Assembly (NCBI RefSeq): GCF_001683915.1
Contig: NZ_LXTT01000026.1
Location: 203,428 to 267,427, forward strand
DNA length: 64,000 nt
Source: Allomuricauda sp. CP2A
GTDB lineage: Bacteria; Bacteroidota; Bacteroidia; Flavobacteriales; Flavobacteriaceae
Direction of reading: 5' to 3'
The notes under the pieces are model-generated. The model was not told the origin of the DNA. It did no database searches and saw only the letters and a program-made list of their open reading frames with translations. Below are positions 24,140-32,002 of this stretch, one piece after another. Position 1 is the stretch's first letter, and each line of letters opens with the position of its first letter. Made by a program: the position numbers and the translations under genes.

Positions 24140-24153
24140 GAGCCCAAGAGGGG
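24140..24153. repeat. 14-bp copy of the tRNA-Asn 3' end
   Basis: GAGCCCAAGAGGGG at 24140-24153 repeats exactly bases 24023-24036 inside the tRNA (T loop to acceptor stem), 117 bp apart. Duplications of tRNA 3' ends are typical of integrase attachment sites, so this could be a relic attachment site or a tRNA fragment. No integrase is visible. Confidence 0.45.
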
Positions 24154-24248
24154 AACGGATAAAGCCTGGTAGGTATTGTACTTACTGTGTTTTTTAATTT
24201 CCACACTCTTTTTTATCCAACATCAATAAAAGTAACTTGTTTTTTGGG

Positions 24249-24764
24249 CTACCAATCACCTTCATTTTTTTGGATTTTAAAGAGTTGACAAATATTGGCA
24301 TCAATAACACCTTCGTCTCTTTTCAAAAAAGCCTTTTTGTATTCCCCCTTACTATTAAGTGCATACCGTTCTAATTGTGTTCTAGCACCAACGCCATCCC
24401 CTAATGCTTGAATTTCTGTGTTACTTATAAATGTTAGGTTCTTTACCGTAACCCTATAACGTTCTTCTTTAAATTCAATAAGTACAAATCCGGTAATATC
24501 ATCAGTATACATATAAAGGCTTCCACCAGAATTGGAGAGTTTTCTGTTTAATAAGAATTGGTTAATATTTGCTGTTATTTGTCTTTCAGTCTTTTTAATG
24601 TCTGAAAAGTTGCCACTTCTCATCATGTAAGAATACACCTCATCAATGTTTTTGTTATTAACAAATATTTTTTGCCATATTATATTTCCATTTTCAAGGG
24701 TCATGTTTTGGCTGAAAACAGATATTGATATTAAAAGGAGTAGAGAGGTAAAAAAGTTTTTCAC
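24249..24764 (-). CDS. Secreted hypothetical protein
   Basis: A 171-residue protein with a clear signal peptide (1-18, LLLLISISVFSQ). The mature part has mixed alpha/beta features (IIWQKIFVNNKNIDEVYSYM, YRVTVKNLTFISNTEIQAL), reminiscent of DUF4468-like periplasmic domains. That resemblance is an impression, not a match. It lies alone downstream of a carboxypeptidase-like/TPR gene on the same strand (86-bp gap). The AT content is higher than its neighbours by eye, in keeping with possible acquisition beside the tRNA. Confidence 0.7.
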   Translation of the reverse strand: MKNFFTSLLLLISISVFSQNMTLENGNIIWQKIFVNNKNIDEVYSYMMRSGNFSDIKKTERQITANINQFLLNRKLSNSGGSLYMYTDDITGFVLIEFKEERYRVTVKNLTFISNTEIQALGDGVGARTQLERYALNSKGEYKKAFLKRDEGVIDANICQLFKIQKNEGDW

Positions 24765-24850
24765 GGCTTGATAATTATATTGGTTTTGTAGAAAACCTGT
24801 CCTAAAGATGGGGGTGTCTACAGGGCAAGTTTATCTTATTTAAATACAAT

Positions 24851-26563
24851 TCAATTCTGTACCACTTCCGAAGGAATTCTTAGATCAAACAGGTGTTGGT
24901 TCACCCCTTTCATGCCCAGCTTGAACACCTTCACCTCCTTGCTCTGCAATTTACTGCCGTAATTTCTATAAATGGTAGCTTTGATGTAGGTAGGGGTAAC
25001 TTGCTTATTGCCATGGTAGGTGGCATTGATTTTCCAAGTGCCCAACAGCTCATTGTCCAAAAGGAAATCGGCCATGGCATAGCCCAGTTCCTTTTCGGAG
25101 CGGATTCTGTCCGGCATGTTCTCCATGGTGTGCTTCCATTCAAAATATTGGTTCTCGGGGTTCACGAACTGTAGGTTGAACTCTGCCTCGGAGTCGTTCC
25201 AATCAAACACCAACCGGGTGCTGCGTTCATCGAAGTCCTTTTTACGTTTCTTGATCTTCAATGACCCGTTATCGAGGTCGAACAGGTTGTCCACCTCCCG
25301 TTGCATGATCGCGGCAAGCTCCAGACTGTCTTTGGGCAAAAGACCTTTATCCAAAAGATAGGAATGTCTGGCGTAGAGCGAAGCGGCGGATTCCGGCTTG
25401 TCCAGATTCCGGTAACTGTTGGCCATATCGATGAAACTTTGGGCATATTCTGGCCGCAGTTTGTACACCTTTTTATAGAGGGAATGGGCCTTTTCCTGCT
25501 GGCCTTGTGCTTCCAACACATAGGCCATGGCCTTTAATAGTACGGGATTGTTGTCTGTTAAATCAACGTAGTTGTCATAGATGGCATCCGCAAAGGCTTT
25601 GTCTTTTTCATTCTCGTAGAAATACCGGTACGAATCCAGATAAAAGAAGGCATGGTTGGCATATTTGGCCTGATTTTTTTCAAATACGGCCCGGGCAGCT
25701 TCCGTGGACTCACTTTCCTTGAGTTCCTTTACATAACTGGGCAGGGACGCCCCCCCACCATCGGCATCCACCACATCTTCGGTGAGATAGTTGTTTCTCA
25801 ACTTTGCGTGGTCATAGGGTTTTCCATCGGCTTCTTTTGGTGTAACGGTGCCTGTCTTGGTATTGATAACGACAACGCCCCTTACGCCAAAACCATAACG
25901 TGTCAACCCAGCAATTGATGAAATAAATGCTATTCTTCGAATATTGCCAAATATCGTACTACAAGCTATTCTGTCCAATATCACCCCATCCACATCAAAA
26001 ACAACACCTCCGCCATATCTCATTGAAACTTCAAGTTCATCAGTATACGGGTTACATTTAGCAGAAATTCCAGCAAACCTTCCCGTCAGTAAAAAGTCCA
26101 ATTGTGGTGCCGAACCTACCTCTTCTTCTCCCAAGATGCGAAGCGAGTAATTGGCAGTCTCCTTATTCAAATACCCATAGGCAGATTTGATTATGTTTGG
26201 GTTGGAATCGTATTCCAACTCCAGTTCTTTTTGGCCTTTCAGCACTTTTTTGGAAACCGTGACCTCTTCCAGTTCCTCCACTTTCATTTTCATTTGTATG
26301 TTGAGGATTTTGGTGACGTCCTCTACGATAACCGAAAGGGTGTCCATCCCCATATAGGTGAACCTGAGTTCCTCTTTGGGCGATGCCATGATCTTATACA
26401 TGCCTTCTGCGTTGGAAGTGGTGCGATCCCCAGTGGAAAGATTGGAGACATGAACGCTCTGCAAAGGATTTCCCCCATTGGTGATTTTTCCGTGGATGGT
26501 CTTTTGACCGTGGGAAAATGTGACGAAGAGTAGAAAAATACTCGTAAATGTGATTGATTTCAA
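24851..26563 (-). CDS. Secreted protein with carboxypeptidase-like, plug-like and TPR domains
   Basis: 570 residues in an unusual order. A signal peptide (1-19) is followed by a carboxypeptidase regulatory-like beta-sandwich (about 20-92), a short segment resembling a TonB-receptor plug (about 130-240, with FDVDGVILDRIACSTI and YGFGVRGVVVINTKTG), TPR repeats (about 315-425, ALLKAMAYVLEAQGQQEKAH, PEYAQSFIDMANSYRNLDKP) and a C-terminal beta domain (about 445-565) of the kind seen in DUF2135-like regions. There is no barrel, so it is not a transporter. It may be a periplasmic or surface scaffold. The function is unknown. The carboxypeptidase-like start and plug remnant are seen in Bacteroidota proteins with VIT/A2M-like context. 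Confidence 0.8.
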   Translation of the reverse strand: MKSITFTSIFLLFVTFSHGQKTIHGKITNGGNPLQSVHVSNLSTGDRTTSNAEGMYKIMASPKEELRFTYMGMDTLSVIVEDVTKILNIQMKMKVEELEEVTVSKKVLKGQKELELEYDSNPNIIKSAYGYLNKETANYSLRILGEEEVGSAPQLDFLLTGRFAGISAKCNPYTDELEVSMRYGGGVVFDVDGVILDRIACSTIFGNIRRIAFISSIAGLTRYGFGVRGVVVINTKTGTVTPKEADGKPYDHAKLRNNYLTEDVVDADGGGASLPSYVKELKESESTEAARAVFEKNQAKYANHAFFYLDSYRYFYENEKDKAFADAIYDNYVDLTDNNPVLLKAMAYVLEAQGQQEKAHSLYKKVYKLRPEYAQSFIDMANSYRNLDKPESAASLYARHSYLLDKGLLPKDSLELAAIMQREVDNLFDLDNGSLKIKKRKKDFDERSTRLVFDWNDSEAEFNLQFVNPENQYFEWKHTMENMPDRIRSEKELGYAMADFLLDNELLGTWKINATYHGNKQVTPTYIKATIYRNYGSKLQSKEVKVFKLGMKGVNQHLFDLRIPSEVVQN

Positions 26564-26742
26564 AATCGTTGGATTTTTAGTTTACAAAAGAACTTTTACG
26601 GAGGGGGAGACTTTTCCGACGAAGCGTGTAATAGACTCCATCTTCCAACAAGATAGTATTTTTTGCCTAGTTTTTTCCTATTTAGGGAAATATTAGCTCA
26701 ATTTTAAATATTCAAGACCTTTTAAACAGGAAACGTTGATTG

Positions 26743-26976
26743 TTAAAAATCAAAAAAGTCTTTGATGCTGACTCCCAGGGCCTGGGCCATTAGGTTTAAA
26801 TTTATTAGGGAAGTATTTATTTCTCCGCGCTCTATTCTTCCAACTTGATTTTTGGACATTTTGGAATCCGTTTCCAAAGCCGATTGAGATAGCCCGGCTT
26901 TTTCCCTTAAATCCCTTATACGCAATCCAAACTTCTTCAAGAAATCTACTTCTTCTTGGGTGTATTTTCTTCGCAT
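26743..26976 (-). CDS. XRE-family helix-turn-helix regulator
   Basis: A small DNA-binding protein of 77 residues if started at the ATG at 26976 (MRRKYTQEEV). Upstream in-frame ATG at 26994 and GTG-type starts to 27015 are possible, but would run into the palindrome. HTH_3 signature: LRIRDLREKAGLSQSALE, KMSKNQVGRIERGEINTSL, ALGVSIKDFFDF. No sensor or partner domain. Likely a local autoregulator of itself and perhaps of the divergent small frame. Confidence 0.85.
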   Translation of the reverse strand: MRRKYTQEEVDFLKKFGLRIRDLREKAGLSQSALETDSKMSKNQVGRIERGEINTSLINLNLMAQALGVSIKDFFDF

Positions 26977-27007
26977 GACCACAATTTGCATCATGGATGG
27001 AAGATTA

Positions 27008-27041
27008 TTAACCACATATATGTGTTAATTTAATAAATTTG
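27008..27041. promoter_or_regulatory. Candidate XRE operator and divergent -7 box
   Basis: The 12-bp perfect palindrome CACATATATGTG (27013-27024) lies inside TTAAC...GTTAA flanks (27008-27028), 37 bp upstream of the regulator ATG. Immediately beyond, TAAATTTG (27034-27041) is an exact plus-strand -7 box. A palindrome at this position is typical for autoregulated XRE repressors. Confidence 0.45.
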
Positions 27042-27095
27042 AGTTATATTGCTCCTTGCAAATCCTGCATAACCCTTAACTAAATTGTGCTTGTT

Positions 27096-27341
27096 ATGGC
27101 CAATATGCATGTTTTGGGGGAGATTAAACGGTTTTTGGACCAAAAGTCTTCTGGAATTCTTGAAATCACCTTTGCCCATCTGGAAATTCTAACCTACCAC
27201 AACCAGAAATTGTTGAACAAGACCTTAAGGCAGAACAGTAGAATCCGCATTTATGAACACAGGTCCATGGCATTGGCCCAGATGGAGGTCATGGATCATC
27301 TTGTCTTCCATTTTTCCTTGTGGTTTCCCACACCCGCTTAA
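27096..27341 (+). CDS. Possible small protein divergent from the XRE regulator
   Basis: An 81-codon frame starting ATG at 27096, reading HVLGEIKRFLDQKSSG and later LEILTYHNQKLLNKTLRQNS. It is helical, without signal peptide. No family is recognised. After the TAA at 27339-27341 the same frame stays open to a TAG at 27501-27503 (about 53 codons more), so it may be a longer gene broken by a nonsense change, or chance. Support: an exact -7 box 55 bases upstream and no other explanation for this 512-bp gap. Confidence 0.35.
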   Translation: MANMHVLGEIKRFLDQKSSGILEITFAHLEILTYHNQKLLNKTLRQNSRIRIYEHRSMALAQMEVMDHLVFHFSLWFPTPA

Positions 27342-27527
27342 ACCAGCCATTACCAGAGTAAGTCGCTGTTCCTGCCCAGACCCTTGTCCCATGGAATTCT
27401 TGAGATGGAAGCAGAGATCCTTCAATTGGAATTTACCATCGATACTCCCAATAAAAATGCAAGGGTTAATGTAAAACATAGGTATACCTGTGCATTGCCT
27501 TAGAAGTTTTGGTTAAAATTTTAGAGT

Positions 27528-28037
27528 TTAAACAAATAACAGAATCACGGTCAACAAGAAACCGGCTCCGGCAAAATACAGCCCATTTTTATAGATGGGG
27601 GCCTTGGGACGGAACATAAAAAAGGCCGATACCGCAAAGAACAAAAGCGCAACTCCAAAGAAAATGCCAAGCCAGAACAAAGGATGGCCGGAGTGCATTT
27701 TGTGCAATTTGTTCATATTGTCCAAAATCTTGGGCAGACGTTTTTCGGTGTAAGTGGCTTCCCCGGTTTTCATGTTATAGGTTCCTCCATTAAAATACAT
27801 GAGGTCCCCTTCGGTTTTATCAACCTTAAATCCCCGCTTGCGCAAAGCTGCACCCAAGGCCTCTTCCTGAAGGTTGGGTTCCAAGGCGGCCTGCATCTGC
27901 ACTTCGCTTTTCATGTAATCGGTGTTCCTAAATGTGAGCACAATGCCGCTTATGGCATAAACGGCCATAATACCGGCCAAAAAGAATCCCAGGTAACGGT
28001 GGATTTCCCGGAACATATTTTCTGATTTTCTTCCCAT
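27528..28037 (-). CDS. PepSY-associated transmembrane protein
   Basis: A 169-residue membrane protein. It has an N-terminal REIHRYLGFFLAGIMAVYAISGIVLTF helix with the PepSY-TM arginine/histidine motif (written here as two pieces: REIHRYLGF and YAISGIVLTF), a periplasmic segment (about 45-115) with a PepSY-like fold, and two further helices at the C-terminus (about 118-138 and 150-168). Such proteins are often linked to iron uptake or reductase-like membrane functions. Here the neighbour YceI gene is on the same strand 105 bp upstream, so the link is not informative. Confidence 0.8.
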   Translation of the reverse strand: MGRKSENMFREIHRYLGFFLAGIMAVYAISGIVLTFRNTDYMKSEVQMQAALEPNLQEEALGAALRKRGFKVDKTEGDLMYFNGGTYNMKTGEATYTEKRLPKILDNMNKLHKMHSGHPLFWLGIFFGVALLFFAVSAFFMFRPKAPIYKNGLYFAGAGFLLTVILLFV

Positions 28038-28142
28038 GATTTTACTGCTTTGAGGTCAAAAATAGTTTCATTAAAAGAAGAAGGACCAAAACCTTTTGGA
28101 GCGATTTGGCCCTTTCTTTCCGTTATTTTTTATGTTCTGTTT

Positions 28143-28703
28143 TTATTGTTGTGCCATTTCAAGGTTGATGGTAATGGCCACTTCATCACCCAAAGTAGGG
28201 GTTTCGCCACCCACGCCAAACTCCAATCTGTTGACTGTACCGGTAATTTTAAGACCGGCCTTTAATTTTTGGCTTCGCTGATCGGTTATGATGCCGTTCA
28301 CCTTTCCATCCAATGTAACAGGCTTGGTGGTTCCGTGCATGGTAAGATCACCTGTAAGCTTAAAGGTCTTGTCCCCGGTTTTCTCATAGCCAGTGCTTTT
28401 AAAGGTGATGGCAGGATGTTTTTCGGCGGCAAAAAAATCATCGCTTCTCAAGTGGTCGTCCCTTCTGGAATTATCGGTGTCTATGCTGGTTGTTTTAATG
28501 TCAACGGTGAATTCGGCATCTTCAAAGGTGTCGGTTGCGGTTGCGGTGATGTCAAACTCTCCAAAATGACCTTCAACTTCAGAAATCATTAAATGGGTAA
28601 TCCCAAAGCCTACTTTGGAGTGGGCTGGGTCAGATTTCCATGTGGACTGTGCGGAGACCGCCAAACCGAGCAATAATGCCAAAGTCAATGTTATTCTTTT
28701 CAT
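28143..28703 (-). CDS. YceI-family periplasmic lipid-binding-like protein
   Basis: A 186-residue secreted protein. ATG at 28703 places the start right before the signal peptide (MKRITLTLALLLGLAVSAQ); the longer frame to 28748 is disfavoured. The YceI lipocalin-like barrel motifs are clear: WKSDPAHSKVGFGITHLMIS, the DFFAAEKHPAITFKS segment and DLTMHGTTKPVTLDGKV. The family binds isoprenoid-like ligands in the periplasm. Function here is not resolved. Confidence 0.92.
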   Translation of the reverse strand: MKRITLTLALLLGLAVSAQSTWKSDPAHSKVGFGITHLMISEVEGHFGEFDITATATDTFEDAEFTVDIKTTSIDTDNSRRDDHLRSDDFFAAEKHPAITFKSTGYEKTGDKTFKLTGDLTMHGTTKPVTLDGKVNGIITDQRSQKLKAGLKITGTVNRLEFGVGGETPTLGDEVAITINLEMAQQ

Positions 28704-28991
28704 AATGTGTTTAAATTTAAGTGTTAGTGATTGTTTAATTCGTTTCAAGTGTTAAAGTAAATATTTAATTAAAACCTTCATCTTCGTATGAAAGAAGAGC
28801 ATCAATTTGGTAAAATTGGGCTGAACTTTAAACAATTTTCTGTGAACGACTTAGGTTGTCCCCTAATCAACTGGTTTGGAGAAAACTATGCTGAAAATGT
28901 TGTTCATGGGCTTAACTTTGTTGTTGGCGAAACAGTTTTCTTTCAGATAGTTTTTATGCATAGTTTTGAATCTTGATTTAATTGGAACGAA
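28704..28991. other. Intergenic region without supported gene
   Basis: The 288-bp gap between divergent yceI-like and histidine kinase genes is AT-rich. A 62-codon frame at 28788-28976 (+) has no recognisable features and is not annotated. No clear promoter boxes with good spacing were found. Confidence 0.4.
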
Positions 28992-29990
28992 TTGATTTCT
29001 AGAAAAGAACTTCTTTTTCAAATTGTACTTCACATTATTGTGCTGTTGTTTTTCTCTTTTGACAAAAACAGGGAGGCCATTAATGTGGACAGGGCCATAT
29101 TTCTTTTGTATTACAGTATTGCCACAGTCATTGTGACCTACTTTTTAATGCCAAAATACCTTTACAAAAAGAAATATTGGCAATTCTTTGTTGCCTTCTT
29201 TTTGGTGGTCACAGCAGTAATTATGTTGGAGGAACTGTTACTTGAACCCCTCATGTTCCCCAATACAAGGCGGGCCGATTCTTTTCCCGGTGTATATGTA
29301 GCCCTCTTGGGTGTTTTGCCCGTAATGACCATTCTTTCGGGATGTAAGTTTGGTTGGGATGCCCTGCAGAAACAAGCCGAGATCGATGAGCTCCAAACCA
29401 CCATTCAAGAAAGTGAACTGCAGTTTTTGCGCTCGCAGATCAATCCACATTTTTTGTTCAATAATTTGAACAACTTGTATTCGTATGCGCTCCAGAATTC
29501 GCCCAAGACCCCAGAGATCATTTTGGAGATGAGTGGCGTGCTTCGGTACATGCTGTATGAATCAAAAGAACAATTTGTTCCCTTAAAAAAAGAAATAGAA
29601 CAGTTGGGGAACTTTATCCGCTTGTATAAACTTCAGATTGAGAACAGGGGCCATGTAAATTTTGAAACGGTAAATATAAAGCCCGGTTATAAAATTGCCC
29701 CCCTTATCTTGATTGTGTTCATTGAGAATGCTTTTAAGCATAGCCAGTCTGGGCAATCCTCCAACATTGAAATAGATATTTCCGTAAAAATGACCGACTC
29801 TGTCTTGGAATTTCACTGTAAGAACAATTTTGAGGCGGTCCCCAGTTTGGATACCATTGCCAAAGGGATAGGACTTCAGAACGTACAAAAAAGGTTACAG
29901 CTCTTATACCCCCATAAACACCAATTGGATATAAGTGAAGAGAATAAAAGTTATATTGTATACCTGAGGCTTGAACTCGAAAAAGCATAA
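28992..29990 (+). CDS. LytS/YehU-type sensor histidine kinase
   Basis: 332 residues. The start is TTG at 28992: a TGA lies seven codons upstream in frame and no ATG occurs before the first helix. About four transmembrane segments (10-23, 37-52, 62-82, 100-118) precede a short linker and the His_kinase domain with the phospho-acceptor H153 in INPHFLFNNLNN, then a HATPase with NAF (FIENAFKHS) and GIGLQNVQKRL motifs. It pairs with the LytTR response regulator six bases downstream. No signal-binding domain beyond the membrane bundle is visible. Confidence 0.92.
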   Translation: MISRKELLFQIVLHIIVLLFFSFDKNREAINVDRAIFLLYYSIATVIVTYFLMPKYLYKKKYWQFFVAFFLVVTAVIMLEELLLEPLMFPNTRRADSFPGVYVALLGVLPVMTILSGCKFGWDALQKQAEIDELQTTIQESELQFLRSQINPHFLFNNLNNLYSYALQNSPKTPEIILEMSGVLRYMLYESKEQFVPLKKEIEQLGNFIRLYKLQIENRGHVNFETVNIKPGYKIAPLILIVFIENAFKHSQSGQSSNIEIDISVKMTDSVLEFHCKNNFEAVPSLDTIAKGIGLQNVQKRLQLLYPHKHQLDISEENKSYIVYLRLELEKA

Positions 29991-29996
29991 AGGAAT

Positions 29997-30686
29997 ATGA
30001 GATGCATTATTGTTGAGGACCAACCACCAGCCCAACGTATTCTTCAAAAATTCATTGAGGACATCAACCACCTTGAATTAGTGGGTGTTTTTTCTGATGG
30101 GCTCCAGGCCATGGAGTTTTTAAACTCAGAAGCTGTGGACTTGATGTTCCTGGACATCCATTTGCCCAAAATAAATGGTATCGAGTTTTTAAAAAGTATA
30201 CCGGAGGCCCCCGATGTAATCCTCACCACTGCATTTTCTGAATATGCCTTGGAAGGGTACAATCTTAATGTGGTGGATTATTTGTTGAAACCGTTCTCTT
30301 TTCAACGCTTTTTACAGGCTGTGAACAAGGCCAGCATGAAACAGGAACAGGCCGAAGCCAATTCAACGAACCAAGTCAATGAGATCTATGTTAAGTCCAG
30401 CCATGAGCATATCAAGGTCTCCGTCAATGATATTCTGGCCATCTCTTCGGATTCTGACTACACAGAAATCCGCACAGACAAAAGAAAAGTACTTTCCAAT
30501 GAACCTTTGCGCCATTGGGTGGATATTTTGGGACCGCCCCAATTTTTCCAAGTGCACAAATCGCATATCGTGAACACCAAAAAAATAGACCGTATTTCTG
30601 GAAACCTGGTATATCTTGTTGATGGCTCAAAAATACCACTTGGACGAGCTTACAAAGATCATTTTCTGAAAAGTGTTTTGGGGTAA
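29997..30686 (+). CDS. LytTR-family response regulator
   Basis: 229 residues: receiver domain (1-120) with phospho-acceptor D53 in FLDIHLPK, and a C-terminal LytTR DNA-binding domain (about 127-228, IYVKSSHEHIKVSVNDILAI, FFQVHKSHIVN). The gene follows its kinase closely. Targets are unknown. The next gene downstream is a xylanase with its own LacI-type operator, so this pair is probably outside the xylan regulon. Confidence 0.93.
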   Translation: MRCIIVEDQPPAQRILQKFIEDINHLELVGVFSDGLQAMEFLNSEAVDLMFLDIHLPKINGIEFLKSIPEAPDVILTTAFSEYALEGYNLNVVDYLLKPFSFQRFLQAVNKASMKQEQAEANSTNQVNEIYVKSSHEHIKVSVNDILAISSDSDYTEIRTDKRKVLSNEPLRHWVDILGPPQFFQVHKSHIVNTKKIDRISGNLVYLVDGSKIPLGRAYKDHFLKSVLG

Positions 30687-30724
30687 TGGTAACTTATGTC
30701 TTTATGATGAAGCCGCTCCATTAT

Positions 30725-30736
30725 GCAATCGATTGT
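30725..30736. promoter_or_regulatory. LacI-type operator 1, upstream of the first GH10 gene
   Basis: GCAATCGATTGT, one mismatch from the perfect palindrome GCAATCGATTGC found at 42347. It lies 66 bp before the xylanase start. The same motif recurs at 36560, 42347 and 57837, all near xylan genes. The LacI-family gene at 36763 is the likely binder. Confidence 0.65.
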
Positions 30737-30801
30737 TTTAACTTTTGACTATCTTTCAAAAAAATAGTGATAATCAGCTAACTGCACATAAATTTTAACG
30801 A

Positions 30802-31914
30802 ATGAAAACAAAATCAAACAGTACGGGTACAACCTATTTTACACTGACACTCCTTTTTTTGGCAGCCACAGTTTTTATGGGTTATTCCCAAGAGGAGCCT
30901 TCTGAAAAAGGCCTTAAGGATTATTATAAGGACCATTTTCCCGTGGGAGTGGCGGTATCGCCCAGGGCCCTTCAGGGTGAAAGTGCGGAACTGATCTTGA
31001 AACATTTCAACAGCATGACCCCTGAGAACGTTATGAAAATGGGGCCCATTCATCCCGAAGAAGATCGATACAATTGGGAGTATGCAGATCAAGTGGCAGA
31101 CTTTGCGGTGAAGCATAATATGAAATTACGCGGCCATGCATTGTGTTGGCACAACCAAGCTGGTGATTGGATATTCAAAGATGAAAATGGCGGACAGGTG
31201 AGCAAGGAGGTACTGCTACAACGCCTCAAAGACCATATTACCACTGTGGTAAAGCGGTATAAAGGCAAGATTTATGCATGGGATGTGGTCAATGAGGCCA
31301 TTTCGGATAAAGAAGATGAGTTTTTAAGGGATTCTGAGTGGTACCAAATATGTGGTGAGGACTTTGTTATCAAAGCATTTGAATACGCCCACGAAGCAGA
31401 CCCTGACCTAAAACTGTATTATAATGACTATAGTGCCGTGCACCCCATAAAGAGGGACAAGATCTATAAGCTGGTGAAAATGGTGCAAGATGCTGGAGTG
31501 CCTGTCCATGGAATTGGGATTCAGGGGCATTTTTCCATTTATGAGCCTTCTGAGCAAGAATTGCGGGATGCTATAGAAAAGTACGCCTCTTTGGGGGTTG
31601 AGGTCCAGATAACCGAACTGGACGTTTCGGTGTATGAAAAAGAGCATAGCAGGAGAGACCCGCTGCCCAAGGATGAGGACGATGCCTTTAAACCAGAACA
31701 AGAACAAAAGCAGATTGAACAATACGAGATGCTGTTCAGGGTTTTTAGGGACTTTGGCGATACGCTTACCGGGGTGACTTTTTGGAATATCTCGGACCGC
31801 TATTCGTGGCTGGATAATTTTCCCGTCCGTGGAAGAAAAAACTATCCCCTTTTGTTTGATGGGAAACTTCAGCCCAAAAAGGCCTATTACAAAGTAATAG
31901 ATTTTGAAAAATGA
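30802..31914 (+). CDS. Secreted GH10 endo-1,4-beta-xylanase
   Basis: 370 residues with signal peptide (1-29, VFMGYSQ). A single GH10 (beta/alpha)8 barrel with acid/base E165 (WDVVNEA) and nucleophile E272 (ITELDV), plus the conserved GHALCWHNQ motif (about 111-119) and the WNISDRYSW signature near the C-terminus. Both catalytic Glu are present. It cleaves the xylan backbone in the periplasm. No carbohydrate-binding module is attached. It is monocistronic, ending at a bidirectional terminator, with operator 1 upstream. Confidence 0.95.
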   Translation: MKTKSNSTGTTYFTLTLLFLAATVFMGYSQEEPSEKGLKDYYKDHFPVGVAVSPRALQGESAELILKHFNSMTPENVMKMGPIHPEEDRYNWEYADQVADFAVKHNMKLRGHALCWHNQAGDWIFKDENGGQVSKEVLLQRLKDHITTVVKRYKGKIYAWDVVNEAISDKEDEFLRDSEWYQICGEDFVIKAFEYAHEADPDLKLYYNDYSAVHPIKRDKIYKLVKMVQDAGVPVHGIGIQGHFSIYEPSEQELRDAIEKYASLGVEVQITELDVSVYEKEHSRRDPLPKDEDDAFKPEQEQKQIEQYEMLFRVFRDFGDTLTGVTFWNISDRYSWLDNFPVRGRKNYPLLFDGKLQPKKAYYKVIDFEK

Positions 31915-31935
31915 GAAGCTAATTCATAGAATACT

Positions 31936-31966
31936 AAAAAAGCCCAGCTTGTCTCTGGGCTTTTTT
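31936..31966. terminator. Bidirectional terminator
   Basis: AAAAAAGCCCAG (31936-31947) and CTGGGCTTTTTT (31955-31966) form a 12-bp stem with A/T runs on both sides, between the convergent xylanase and symporter genes. Confidence 0.9.
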
Positions 31967-32002
31967 ATTGATATATGGTTTGTTCTTTCTTCCTGGCCAG
32001 TA

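Noticed and set aside
23985..24206. Minus-strand frame ending SPSWARTKDPLINSQML
   Set aside because: It reads antisense through tRNA-Asn and the terminator; this is a known kind of false gene from tRNA sequence.
28788..28976. 62-codon plus-strand frame before the histidine kinase
   Set aside because: No ribosome-site, family or promoter support; left as intergenic.
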